64,000 nucleotides of DNA from Umezawaea endophytica (GCF_025061645.1 NZ_JANYMP010000004.1:42968-106967), one strand, 5' to 3'. Shown: positions 16,145 to 24,325, counted from the stretch's first letter. Notes: a model not told the origin generated them from the letters alone. Program-made: numbers and translations.

Positions 16145-16903
16145 ATGCAGATTCAGATTCTGGGTGCCGTCGCGCTAGCACACGGAGATCGACGCATCGG
16201 AGTCGCTGCCCGGCAGGTACGTACTCTTCTCGCCTTGCTAGCCCTATCACCCGGAACGCCCGTGCCGTTCGACCGGCTGGTGGAGGAGTTGTGGGCGGGA
16301 AAGGTGATGGGCAATGCCCGGAACGCACTGCAAGCAAATGTCGTGAGACTGCGAAAATTGTTGGAAGGCCTGGCCGACCGGCCGGGCGATGAACTGGTTC
16401 GTACCCTGGGCAGTGGATATGTCCTCGACGTCGACGCCGATTCCATCGACGCCTACCGCTTCCGCGACCTCGCCGACCTCGGGTCGAGCTGCGTGACCCG
16501 CAGGCCCGCCGAGGCCATCGACCTGCTGGAGCGGGCGCTGCGGCTGTGGCGTGGGCCTGCCCTCTTCGACGTCGGCGACGGGCTGCGCTTCCGCATCGAG
16601 GCCGCGCGGCTCGACGAGCGCAGGCTCAGCGCCCGCGAGGACCTGATCGCGGCCAAGCTCGCCAACGGCGAGGACCGCGGCGTCGTCTCCGAGCTCAAGC
16701 AGCTCGCTGCCGAGTACCCCGAGCGTGAGCGCTTCAGCGAGCAGCTCATGGTCGCCCTCTACCGCAACGGTCGGCAGACCGAGGCGCTCGACGTGTTCCA
16801 CGACACCCGCAAGCGGCTCGCGGCCGAACTCGGCCTCGAACCCGGCCACGCGCTGCGTGAGCTCTACCAGGCGATCCTCGTCCACGACCAGGTCCTGCTG
16901 TGA
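16145..16903 (+). CDS. SARP-family pathway activator (first of two)
   Basis: 252 aa from the ATG at 16145 (a TTG at 16130 is also open). An OmpR-type winged helix (about 1-90: IQILGAVALAHGDRRIGVAARQVRTLLALLAL, RNALQANVVRLRKLL) is followed by the BTAD helical domain (about 95-245: RALRLWRGPALFDV, AEYPERERFSEQLMVALYRNGRQTEALDVF, LGLEPGHALRELYQAIL). SARPs bind direct heptamer repeats next to -10 boxes of antibiotic genes and recruit RNA polymerase. It overlaps the second SARP gene by 4 bp (GTGA), so the two proteins are translationally coupled. Confidence 0.94.
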   Translation: MQIQILGAVALAHGDRRIGVAARQVRTLLALLALSPGTPVPFDRLVEELWAGKVMGNARNALQANVVRLRKLLEGLADRPGDELVRTLGSGYVLDVDADSIDAYRFRDLADLGSSCVTRRPAEAIDLLERALRLWRGPALFDVGDGLRFRIEAARLDERRLSAREDLIAAKLANGEDRGVVSELKQLAAEYPERERFSEQLMVALYRNGRQTEALDVFHDTRKRLAAELGLEPGHALRELYQAILVHDQVLL

Positions 16904-17730
16904 CCGCGGACGTTCTTTCGCCGTCGGTGTCCGCTGCGCAGAGGGGTGTGAGTCCGTTGTTGGAGTTCCGGGTACTGGGGCCGGTCGAGGTGCTGAACGA
17001 CGGGGAGGAGGTGCCACTGGACGGCTCGAAGCCGCGCACGGTGCTCGCCGCGCTGCTGCTAGCCGACAACGGGTCGGTCTCCGACGTCGAGATGAGCGAC
17101 TTCCTGTGGGGCCACCACCCGCCCGCCACGTTCAACGCGCAGATCTACACGTACGTGTCCAGATTGCGCAAAACACTGCTGCACGAGGTCGGCATAACCC
17201 GGCGTTCACGGGGCTACGACATCCGTCTCGGCAATTGCCGGTTCGACCTGTGGGAATTCGAGGAACAGGCGCGGCTGGGGCAGAGTGCATTGGCCGCCGG
17301 ACGCTTCGAGGAATCGGCGGGATTGCTGCGGTCGGCGTTGTCGTCGTGGCGCGGACCGGCGTTGTCCGGCGTTTCCGAGCACCTGACCGACGCCGAGGGG
17401 CCACGGCTGGAGGAGGCCCGCATCGCGGTGCTGGAGAGCCGCATCGAGGCCGACCTCGCGCTCGGCAGGCACGCCCAGTTGCTGCCCGAGCTGACCCGCC
17501 TCGTTCGCCTGCACCCGTTGCAGGAGCGCTTCCGTGCCCAGCTCATGACCACTTTCTACCGGTGCAACAGGCAGGCGGACGCCCTCGTGCTGTACGAGGA
17601 GGGCAGGCGCATGCTCGCCGACGAACTGGGCATCGACCCCGGTTCGCTGCTGCGCCAGGTGCACCTCGCGATCCTCACGGCCGACCCCGTCCTCCAGGTT
17701 CCGCACGCGCTGCGCGTCGGAGTGGGCTGA
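16900..17730 (+). CDS. SARP-family pathway activator (second of two)
   Basis: 276 aa, GTG start overlapping the previous stop. Winged helix (about 20-110: LEFRVLGPVEVLNDGEEVPLDGSKPRTVLAALLL, QIYTYVSRLRKTL, RRSRGYDIRL) and BTAD domain (about 115-265: ALSSWRGPALSGV, HPLQERFRAQLMTTFYRCNRQADALVLYEEGRR, DPGSLLRQVHLAIL). An extra 18-residue N-terminal tail distinguishes it from its neighbour; the two are only moderately similar, so they are not a recent duplication. It probably acts as partner or competitor of the first SARP on the operon that begins 76 bp downstream. Confidence 0.94.
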   Translation: MTADVLSPSVSAAQRGVSPLLEFRVLGPVEVLNDGEEVPLDGSKPRTVLAALLLADNGSVSDVEMSDFLWGHHPPATFNAQIYTYVSRLRKTLLHEVGITRRSRGYDIRLGNCRFDLWEFEEQARLGQSALAAGRFEESAGLLRSALSSWRGPALSGVSEHLTDAEGPRLEEARIAVLESRIEADLALGRHAQLLPELTRLVRLHPLQERFRAQLMTTFYRCNRQADALVLYEEGRRMLADELGIDPGSLLRQVHLAILTADPVLQVPHALRVGVG

Positions 17731-17736
17731 CCAGGC

Positions 17737-17754
17737 ATATAGGGTCGATATAGC
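17737..17754 (+). promoter_or_regulatory. Candidate SARP operator: 11-bp-phased heptamers
   Basis: ATATAGG, four bases (GTCG), then ATATAGC: two near-identical heptamers with an 11-bp period, the arrangement that SARPs of the ActII-ORF4 type recognise. It lies between the second SARP gene and the ACP gene, about 53 bp before the ACP start codon, so it fits activation of the polyketide operon. Confidence 0.6.
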
Positions 17755-17806
17755 CCGCGGACGCACTCTTCTCATGGTAGGAAAAGCCGCGTCCGTGGAG
17801 GATGAA

Positions 17807-18079
17807 ATGACTGCTTCCCAGTCCGCCGTGACGATTGACGAAACCCAGAAGTCGCAGATCAAGGAAATCGTCTCCGAAATTCTGGAGATCGACCCCGCGG
17901 AGATGACCGACACGAGTCTCTTCAAGGAGGACCACGACGCCGACAGCCTCGGTGCCATCGAGATCCTCTCGGCGCTGGAGCGCACGTTCAGCGTCGAGAT
18001 CGACCAGGCCGAGCTGACCCGCATGGTGAACCTCGAGGGCGTCATCGCCGTCGTGGCCGAAGCCGCAGCCGCCAAGTAG
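17807..18079 (+). CDS. Acyl carrier protein of type II PKS
   Basis: 90 aa. Start set at the ATG at 17807, which follows GTGGAGGATGA; an upstream in-frame ATG lacks a ribosome site. Four-helix ACP with the phosphopantetheine attachment Ser47 in the motif HDADSLGAIEILSALE, where the more common DSLD is DSLG. It carries the growing chain between the ketosynthase, ketoreductase and dehydratases encoded downstream. First gene of the nine-gene operon; no dedicated holo-ACP synthase or malonyl transferase gene is present, so those are probably borrowed from primary metabolism. Confidence 0.93.
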   Translation: MTASQSAVTIDETQKSQIKEIVSEILEIDPAEMTDTSLFKEDHDADSLGAIEILSALERTFSVEIDQAELTRMVNLEGVIAVVAEAAAAK

Positions 18080-18104
18080 CCCTTCGGCCCGGAGGAGCAA
18101 GACG

Positions 18105-19337
18105 ATGCACGAGGAGCGCCAGTCACCCCGCCGAGTGGTGATCACCGGTCTGGGTGTGGTCACGAGCATCGGCATCGGCGTCACCGAGTTCCTGGCGGGC
18201 CTGCGGGCCGGTCGCAGCGGCGTGAAGCCGATCACGTCGTTCGACACCACCGGGTTCGCCCACGCCAACGGTGCCGAGATCGACGAGTTCGACCCGGCCG
18301 ACTGGCTGGAGCGGGCGGACGCGGCGGAACTGGGCCGGGCGAGCCAGTTCTCCGCGGCCGCCGCCCGGATGGCCGTCGCCGACGCCGGCCTGTCGCTGGA
18401 CGAGGTGCGCGGCCGCCGGGCGCTGGTGTCGGTCGGCACGACCGACGCCGAGTCGCGCGACCTGGACAACCTGATCGGCGTCCAGGTCGAGCACGGGCCC
18501 GAACGGCTGGACCCGGTCATCGCCCGGCGCTCGACGGCGGGCAGGCTCTCGTCCAGCATCGTCCGCGAGCTGGGCCTGACCGACGTCGAGGCCGTCACGA
18601 TCCCGACGGCGTGCGCGGCGGGCAACTACGCGATCGGCTACGGCTTCGACGCCATCCGCGACGGCGACGTGGACGTGTCGCTGTGCGGTGGCGCGGACGC
18701 CGTGTGCCGCAAGACGTTCACCGGGTTCTACCGGCTCGGCACCATCGCCCCCGAGGTGTGCCAGCCGTTCGAACGCGACCGCAAGGGCATCCTCACCGGC
18801 GAGGGCGCGGGCATCCTCGTCATGGAGAGCCTGGACTCCGCGCTCGCGCGCGGCGCCCGGATCTACGCCGAGGTGCTGGGCTACGGCCTCAACTGCGACG
18901 CGAACCACCCGGTCGCGCCGGACCGCGACAGCCTGGCGCGGTGCATCGAACTGGCGCACCGCAACGCGGGTGTGAAGCCGGAGGACATCGACTTCATCTC
19001 CGCGCACGGCACCGGCACGAAGGCCAACGACGTCACCGAGTCCGGAGCGATCCGGCAGGTGTTCGACGCGCCGCCGCCCACGATCTCGATCAAGGGCATG
19101 CTCGGCCACACCATGGGCGCGGCCAGCGCACTCGCCTCCGCGGCCTGCGCGCTGGCGATCAAGGAGGGGTTCATCCCCCCGACGATCAACCACACCGAGA
19201 CCGACCCCGAGTGCGGCGTCGACTGCGTGCCGAACGTGGCCCGCGAGGCCGACCTCGACGTGGTGCAGAACAACGCGCTCGCGTTCGCGGGCAACAACGC
19301 GGTGCTGATCCTCGGCCGGTACCGGGACGCGGGCTGA
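18105..19337 (+). CDS. Beta-ketoacyl-ACP synthase (KS-alpha)
   Basis: 410 aa, ATG start after GGAGGAGCAAG. FabF-like thiolase fold with all catalytic residues: Cys170 in PTACAAG, His301 in SAHGTGT, and His335 in GMLGHTMGAA. It should catalyse decarboxylative Claisen condensation of malonyl-ACP with the chain and pair with the inactive homologue at 21007-22098. It is a FabF-like rather than an aromatic-PKS-like KS, as in the ishigamide and cinnamoyl-lipid clusters (established for that group). It overlaps the next gene by one base (TGATG). Confidence 0.93.
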   Translation: MHEERQSPRRVVITGLGVVTSIGIGVTEFLAGLRAGRSGVKPITSFDTTGFAHANGAEIDEFDPADWLERADAAELGRASQFSAAAARMAVADAGLSLDEVRGRRALVSVGTTDAESRDLDNLIGVQVEHGPERLDPVIARRSTAGRLSSSIVRELGLTDVEAVTIPTACAAGNYAIGYGFDAIRDGDVDVSLCGGADAVCRKTFTGFYRLGTIAPEVCQPFERDRKGILTGEGAGILVMESLDSALARGARIYAEVLGYGLNCDANHPVAPDRDSLARCIELAHRNAGVKPEDIDFISAHGTGTKANDVTESGAIRQVFDAPPPTISIKGMLGHTMGAASALASAACALAIKEGFIPPTINHTETDPECGVDCVPNVAREADLDVVQNNALAFAGNNAVLILGRYRDAG

Positions 19338-20041
19338 TGGTCCGGGTCCTGCTGCTGCACGGGCTCGCCGGCAAGCCCGCCGTGTGGGACCCGCTGATCG
19401 AATCGCTCCCCGAGGGCCTGGAGATCACGAACACCGAACAGCCGTGGCACGGGATGTCCGACGGCACGTGGGCCCACCACCCCGATCCGGTGCGGCTCGT
19501 CGTGGACGCGGTCCGCCCGGAGCACGACGTGGTGGTGGCGCACTCGTTCGGCGCCACCCTGCTGGCCGAGGCGTACGCCACCGGCCGGGTGCGGCCACGG
19601 CCGTCGGCGCTGCTCTGCCCGTTCCACCGGTCGTCGGTCGCCGAGTTCGACTGGTCGACGATCACCTACTACCTGAACGACTTCCACCGCACGTTCGAAG
19701 AGGCCATGCGGGTCGGCGAGACCGCCCGCTTCCCGGAGAAGCGCCGCGCCTGGCTCGCCCGCGCGCTGCGCGACCAGGTCGGCCCCTACGGCTGGATGCG
19801 GTGGTTCGAGACCTACCTGCGGTCGCCGTTCCTCGACTTCGCCGAAGTGGGGGCTCCGCAGCTCGTGCTGTCCGGCGTGCACGACATCGCCGCCCGCCCC
19901 GAGGACGGGCGAGCCCTCGCGAAGTCGTTGCCGCGCGCGCGGTTCGAGCTGCTCGACGACTGCGGCCACTTCCCGATGCTGGAACAGCCCGCCAGGGTCG
20001 CGGCGCTGATCCGCGATCTCCTCGACGACGCCTGGAGTTGA
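19337..20041 (+). CDS. Alpha/beta hydrolase in the PKS operon
   Basis: 234 aa, ATG in TGATG overlap. The fold is clear from VLLLHGLAGKPAVWDPL (oxyanion strand), the nucleophile elbow VVVAHSFGATLL with Ser70, an acid in LVLSGVHDIAARPED, and the His in LLDDCGHFPMLEQP. A candidate chain-release thioesterase or editing hydrolase for the polyketide. Its position between the KS and hotdog genes, with 1-bp spacings, makes co-function likely. The GHSMGG-like elbow is altered to AHSFGA, which still fits GxSxG-type nucleophile geometry. Confidence 0.87.
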   Translation: MVRVLLLHGLAGKPAVWDPLIESLPEGLEITNTEQPWHGMSDGTWAHHPDPVRLVVDAVRPEHDVVVAHSFGATLLAEAYATGRVRPRPSALLCPFHRSSVAEFDWSTITYYLNDFHRTFEEAMRVGETARFPEKRRAWLARALRDQVGPYGWMRWFETYLRSPFLDFAEVGAPQLVLSGVHDIAARPEDGRALAKSLPRARFELLDDCGHFPMLEQPARVAALIRDLLDDAWS

Positions 20042-20042
20042 C

Positions 20043-21002
20043 GTGAGCCCCACCGGTACCGACAAGACCACGACCACGCAGATCAGGCCCCGCTACGAGG
20101 GCTCGAACATCTGCACCTGGATCGGCTTCAAGCACGTCAACTACATGGTCGAGGAAGCCGTGCTCGACCACCTGCGCCAGCGCGGGTTCCCGGCGGGCGC
20201 GCTGTACGAGCGCTACGGCCTGTGCACCGACATCACCGACCTGGACACCAAGATCCTCACCGCGTTCCACATCGACGACCTGGCCACGGCCACCGTCAAG
20301 GAGGTCGCGCACGACGGCCCCGAACTGCGGCTGGCCGTCGAGTTCACCGTCGACCGCGGCAAGCCCGTGCGCGCGGTGAAGTCGAAGGTGTCCGTGTCGC
20401 TGCGCCTCGACCCGCACGGGTTCGACGCCGAGGACGCGCCCGCCGAGCTGGCGCCCCACGTCGTGGACGCGATCTCTGCGCCCAGCGACAAGGTCGTCCC
20501 GATCACCGTCGGCGACGCCGACCCGCTGGACCTGCTCACCGCGGGCCGCAACGCGTTCGGCTGGGCGTGGCGGATGCCGTACTTCTACTGCCACTTCACC
20601 GAGCGCGTGCAGATGTCCGGCTACCTGCGCCAGATGGAGGAGATCCTCGACCTGTTCGTCGAGGACCGCGGCGTCTCCATCAAGACCCTGCTCGACGAGC
20701 AGAACTGGATCCCGGTCGTGCCGCACTCGCGGATCACGTTCCTGGCCGAGGCGAACATGGAGGAGACGCTCTACACGGTCTTCACCGTCGAGGACATCTT
20801 CAAGCGCTACACCTTCACCGCCCGGATGGACTGCTACGTGCTGCGCGACGGCGTGCTGGTGCCGACCGCGACCGGCAAGATCACCCACGGCTGGGCCGTG
20901 ATCGAGAACCGCAAGGACTGGAGCCTGGTCAACTTCGACGACCGGCTCACCGACGCGCTCACCGGCAAGGCGGGCGTCATCTCGGGCCGCGGGACGGTCT
21001 GA
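20043..21002 (+). CDS. Double-hotdog acyl-thioester protein (thioesterase/dehydratase-like)
   Basis: 319 aa, GTG start one base after the previous stop. Two hotdog-like halves are suggested by the N-terminal segment TWIGFKHVNYMVEEAVLDHLRQRG with ITDLDTKILTAFHIDDLATATVKEV, and a second half RITFLAEANMEETLYTVFTVEDIFKRYTFTARMDCYV. I do not recognise a close characterised homologue. By context it should act on acyl-ACP thioesters, as thioesterase, dehydratase or starter-handling enzyme. The catalytic residues are not assignable with confidence. Confidence 0.6.
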   Translation: MSPTGTDKTTTTQIRPRYEGSNICTWIGFKHVNYMVEEAVLDHLRQRGFPAGALYERYGLCTDITDLDTKILTAFHIDDLATATVKEVAHDGPELRLAVEFTVDRGKPVRAVKSKVSVSLRLDPHGFDAEDAPAELAPHVVDAISAPSDKVVPITVGDADPLDLLTAGRNAFGWAWRMPYFYCHFTERVQMSGYLRQMEEILDLFVEDRGVSIKTLLDEQNWIPVVPHSRITFLAEANMEETLYTVFTVEDIFKRYTFTARMDCYVLRDGVLVPTATGKITHGWAVIENRKDWSLVNFDDRLTDALTGKAGVISGRGTV

Positions 21003-21006
21003 CGCC

Positions 21007-22098
21007 ATGACCGCCACGACCCCCGTCGACCGCACCGGTCGACTCGTCTTCTCGGCCTGGTCCGCCGTGTCGCCGTACGGCATCGGCGGCGACGCCTTCG
21101 CCGCGGGCGTCGTGGCGGGCCGGGACGCGACCACCGAACTCGACCAGGAGACCTACCCCGGCCCGTACCCGCGGGCCGGGCTGGTCCCCGAGTTCACCGC
21201 CGCGGGCGCGCTGGGCCGCAAGGGAACCCGCACGATGGACCGGGTCACGGCCATCGCCGTGTCCGCCGTCGGGCAGGTCATCGAGAGCTGCGGCCCCGAG
21301 CTGCTCGCCGAACCCGACCGGGTGGGCCTGGTGCTGGGCACCGGGTCCGGCAGCGTCCAGTCCATCATGGACTTCACCAAGGACTCGCTGACCGGCGTCA
21401 AGCCCTACCACGTCGACCCGGCGCTGTTCCCGAACACGGTGATGAACCGGGCCGCGGGCCAGAGCGCCATCTGGCACGGCATCAAGGGCCCCAACACGAC
21501 CATCGCGGGCGGTGCCCTGACCGGCCTGCTCGCCCTGAGCTACGCGACGCGCCTCTACCGCGGCGGGCACTGCGACCGGGCCCTGCTCGGCGCGGCCGAG
21601 GAGTACTCGGTGCAGCGCGCGTGGCTGGAGTGGCACGGCCGCACCGGCGACGGCGCCGCGCCCGCGCTCGGCGAAGGCGGCGCGGTGTTCCTGCTTGAGC
21701 CGTCCGCCGACGCCCGGTCGGCCGGACGCACCCCGCTCGCCACGGTCCTGGCCACCAGGTTCCGCGCGTTCGGCGACCCCGCCGACGCCCGGCAGGCCGT
21801 GGCGGACTGCGTGCGGGCCGCGCTGACCCAGGCCGGGGCCTCCGCCGCCGACGTGCGGCTGGTCGCCCCCGCCGGTGGCGAGTTCGAGGCCGCCGAGGAC
21901 GGCGGCGTGACCGACGCGCTCGACGGCGGCACGCCCGAGTTCGTCCGGTGTGGACAGTTGTTCGGCGACACGTCGGCCGCGGGCGCGAGCTTCCAGCTCG
22001 CCGCCGTGCTGGCCAAGGGCGGCGGCGGGATCGCGCTGGTCACGGGAGTGGACCGGGACGGCACGGTCGGGTGCGCGGTGCTGGAGCTCGCCGGATGA
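21007..22098 (+). CDS. Chain-length factor (catalytically dead KS, KS-beta)
   Basis: 363 aa, ATG start. The KS fold is evident (GPNTTIAGGALTGLLALSYA; ALGEGGAVFLLE) but all three catalytic residues are gone: the Cys position is Ala170, the HGTGT region reads VAPAGGEFE, and the GH of the last motif is GD (Asp321). This is the behaviour of chain-length factors, which dimerise with the active KS and shape the chain cavity. Cys to Ala differs from the Gln of aromatic type II PKS. It overlaps the first dehydratase by 4 bp (ATGA). Confidence 0.88.
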   Translation: MTATTPVDRTGRLVFSAWSAVSPYGIGGDAFAAGVVAGRDATTELDQETYPGPYPRAGLVPEFTAAGALGRKGTRTMDRVTAIAVSAVGQVIESCGPELLAEPDRVGLVLGTGSGSVQSIMDFTKDSLTGVKPYHVDPALFPNTVMNRAAGQSAIWHGIKGPNTTIAGGALTGLLALSYATRLYRGGHCDRALLGAAEEYSVQRAWLEWHGRTGDGAAPALGEGGAVFLLEPSADARSAGRTPLATVLATRFRAFGDPADARQAVADCVRAALTQAGASAADVRLVAPAGGEFEAAEDGGVTDALDGGTPEFVRCGQLFGDTSAAGASFQLAAVLAKGGGGIALVTGVDRDGTVGCAVLELAG

Positions 22099-22409
22099 CC
22101 GCCGTGGAGGAGGGGACGCGGATCTTCGTCGACCCCGACGACCCGGTGTTCGCCGGGCACTACCCCGGATTCCCGATCCTGCCGGGCCTGTTCGTGGTCG
22201 AGCACGTGCACGCGGCCGTCCGCGACCGCCTGCCCGGCAAGCGGGTCAGCGCCGTGCAGCGGGCCAAGTTCCTCCGCCCGGTGTTCCCCGGCGACACGCT
22301 GACCATCACGACGGAGTTCACCGACGACGGTGACGGCGTCCGGGTGTCGGCCGTGGTGTCGAAGGACGACGGGCCCGTCGCGGAGATCAAGCTGAGGTAC
22401 TCGGCATGA
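22095..22409 (+). CDS. FabZ-like hotdog dehydratase, subunit with intact His/Glu
   Basis: 104 aa, much shorter than FabZ (about 150) because the N-terminal part is missing. It keeps the catalytic stretch GHYPGFPILPGLFVVEHVHAA, with His22 and Glu36 at the same 14-residue spacing as FabZ, and ends in a normal hotdog sheet (RAKFLRPVFPGDTLTITTEF). It should dehydrate beta-hydroxyacyl-ACP to the enoyl chain. It overlaps both neighbours by 4 bp and probably forms a heterodimer with the next gene product. Confidence 0.85.
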   Translation: MTAVEEGTRIFVDPDDPVFAGHYPGFPILPGLFVVEHVHAAVRDRLPGKRVSAVQRAKFLRPVFPGDTLTITTEFTDDGDGVRVSAVVSKDDGPVAEIKLRYSA

Positions 22410-22885
22410 CGGGCGTCGCGGAGATCAAGCGGATCATCCCGCACCGGTTCCCGGTGCTGCTGGTGGACCGGGTGTCCGAGGTGGACCCCGGCCGCACGCT
22501 GGTCGCGCACAAGGCGGTCAGCGGTCGCGAACCCTGCTACGACGGGCTCGCCGACGACGCCGACCACGCGTACCCGATCGGCCTGCTGCTGGAGTCGTGG
22601 GCGCAGTGCGCGGTCCTGCTCACGCGGTGGGAGAGCCCGAACCCGGACGTGCTGGCCGACAAGGTGGAGCTGATCACCGGGATCCGCGGGGTGTCGCTGC
22701 TGGCCCCCGTGTACCCCGGCGACGTGCTGACCCACCACGTGCGGCTCGTCCGCGAGGTCGACGACGCCGCGATCCTGGCCGGGCACAGCACGGTCGGCGG
22801 TCGCACGGTGCTGGAGATCGGCACGTTCACGATGGCCCGCCGCGGGGTCGAGGTCCTGCGGCCGGAACGGGGAGTGGTGGCATGA
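22406..22885 (+). CDS. FabZ-like hotdog dehydratase, partner subunit lacking the catalytic His
   Basis: 159 aa, ATG in ATGA overlap. The FabZ N-terminus IKRIIPHRFPVLLVDRV is well kept, as is the central helix LLLESWAQCAV with Glu63, but the HFPG motif is replaced: the residue aligned with the catalytic His is Leu48 (or Ala49, depending on a one-residue gap). Heterodimeric dehydratases with one altered subunit are known from aryl polyene and cinnamoyl-type type II PKS systems (established). The pair would work as one active site. It overlaps the ketoreductase gene by 4 bp. Confidence 0.85.
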   Translation: MTGVAEIKRIIPHRFPVLLVDRVSEVDPGRTLVAHKAVSGREPCYDGLADDADHAYPIGLLLESWAQCAVLLTRWESPNPDVLADKVELITGIRGVSLLAPVYPGDVLTHHVRLVREVDDAAILAGHSTVGGRTVLEIGTFTMARRGVEVLRPERGVVA

Positions 22886-23616
22886 GGCGCGTCGCGCTGG
22901 TTTCCGGGGGTTCGCGCGGCATCGGGCGCAGGGTGGTGACCCGGCTCGCCGAGGACGGCTACGACGTGGCGTTCTGCTACCAGTCCAACGCCGACGCGGC
23001 GGCGGTCGTCGCCAAGGAGGCCGAGGCCGCCGGGGCGACCGTGTTCACCGCTCAGGTGGACGTGTCGCAGCGCCGCGAGGTCGAGGTGTTCGTGAAGAGC
23101 GCCGAGAAGGAACTCGGCGGCCTGCACACCGTCGTGTCGTGCGCTGGCATCGTGCGCGACAACCCGTTGGTGATGCTGAAGGACGACGACTGGCAGGCGG
23201 TGCTGCGGGTCAACCTCGACGGCACGTACTACCTGTGCAAGTCGGCGGTGTTCTCGATGATGAAGCGCCGCGCGGGCAGCGTGATCACCCTGTCGTCCGT
23301 CGCGGGCGTGTACGGCAACGCCGCGCAGACCAACTACGCCGCGTCCAAGGCCGGGATCATCGGGTTCAGCAAGTCGCTGGCCAAGGAGGTCGGCAAGTAC
23401 GGCATCCGGGTCAACGCCGTCGCGCCCGGCTTCATCGAGACCGACATGGTCTCCGGGCTGGCCGACGACTTCGTGGCGAAGATGACCGAGAAGATCCTGC
23501 TCGGCCGGTTCGGCACGGCCGACGAGGTGGCCGACCTGGTGTCGTTCCTGGCCTCGGACAAGGCCTCCTACGTCACGGGCCAGGTGTTCGGCGTGGACGG
23601 GGGGCTGGTGATTTGA
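22882..23616 (+). CDS. 3-oxoacyl-ACP reductase (FabG-type ketoreductase)
   Basis: 244 aa, ATG in ATGA overlap. Classical short-chain dehydrogenase: SGGSRGIG nucleotide loop at 9-16, NAG-equivalent CAG, catalytic Ser (SSVAG), Tyr and Lys in TNYAASKAG, PGFIETDM and a C-terminal YVTGQVFGVDGG. NADPH-dependent reduction of every beta-keto group is expected, because the locus also has dehydratases and no enoyl reductase, giving conjugated double bonds. TTGA overlap with the next gene. Confidence 0.94.
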   Translation: MRRVALVSGGSRGIGRRVVTRLAEDGYDVAFCYQSNADAAAVVAKEAEAAGATVFTAQVDVSQRREVEVFVKSAEKELGGLHTVVSCAGIVRDNPLVMLKDDDWQAVLRVNLDGTYYLCKSAVFSMMKRRAGSVITLSSVAGVYGNAAQTNYAASKAGIIGFSKSLAKEVGKYGIRVNAVAPGFIETDMVSGLADDFVAKMTEKILLGRFGTADEVADLVSFLASDKASYVTGQVFGVDGGLVI

Positions 23617-24311
23617 GCAAGAACCCGAAGTTCTACTTCTCGTTGCGCAGCCCGTACTCCTGGATGGCGTACCGGGACCTGCTGGAGCGCTACCCCGACG
23701 TGGCCGAGGCCGTGGAGTGGATCCCGTTCTTCGAGCCGGACGCGCTCAGCGAGCGGATGCTGACCGAGCGGGGCGAGGAGTTCCCGTACTCGGCGATGTC
23801 GCGCGCCAAGCACTTCTACATCCTCCAGGACGTCGGCAGGCTCACGAAGGCGCGCGGGCTGCCGCTGACGTGGCCGGTCGACCGCGAGCCGGTGTGGGAG
23901 GTGCCGCACCTCGGGTACCTCGTGGCCCTGCGCGGCGGCAAAGGACCGGAGTACATCGCCGCCGTGTACCGGGCTCGGTGGGAGCTGGGGCTGAACATCT
24001 GCGACCCGGCCGTGATCGCCGACGTCGCGACCTCGCTCGGGCTCGACCCGGTCGAGGTGTCCACGGCCTCCGACGACCCGCTGCTGCGGGAAGAAGGCGT
24101 CGAGATCCTGCTCAGGATCTGCAAGGACGGCGTGTTCGGCGTGCCGTTCTTCGTGCACCGGTTCTCCCGGTACTGGGGGATGGACCGGCTGGACGAGTTT
24201 GCCGCGCACCTGCGGTCCAAGCTGGCCCCGGCGGGCGCGCTGCCCGCCACGGCGTCGTCCGTCTCGACAGGACGGTCGTCCGAGGAGAGCCACGCGGGCG
24301 GCTGCGGCTGA
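23613..24311 (+). CDS. DsbA-fold isomerase (2-hydroxychromene-2-carboxylate isomerase-like)
   Basis: 232 aa, TTG start inside the TTGA overlap. The N-terminus FYFSLRSPYSWMAYRDLL matches the GST-kappa/HCCA isomerase group with the catalytic Ser (Ser13) in place of the CxxC of DsbA oxidases; the C-terminus has GVFGVPFFV and W-G-x-D-R-L. Homologues of this type occur in highly reducing type II PKS clusters where a trans double bond must be made cis before ring closure. Last gene of the operon, followed after 14 bp by a strong hairpin. An SSVSTGRSSEESHAGGCG tail looks disordered. Confidence 0.83.
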   Translation: MSKNPKFYFSLRSPYSWMAYRDLLERYPDVAEAVEWIPFFEPDALSERMLTERGEEFPYSAMSRAKHFYILQDVGRLTKARGLPLTWPVDREPVWEVPHLGYLVALRGGKGPEYIAAVYRARWELGLNICDPAVIADVATSLGLDPVEVSTASDDPLLREEGVEILLRICKDGVFGVPFFVHRFSRYWGMDRLDEFAAHLRSKLAPAGALPATASSVSTGRSSEESHAGGCG

Positions 24312-24325
24312 AGCTCTTGAAGGGA

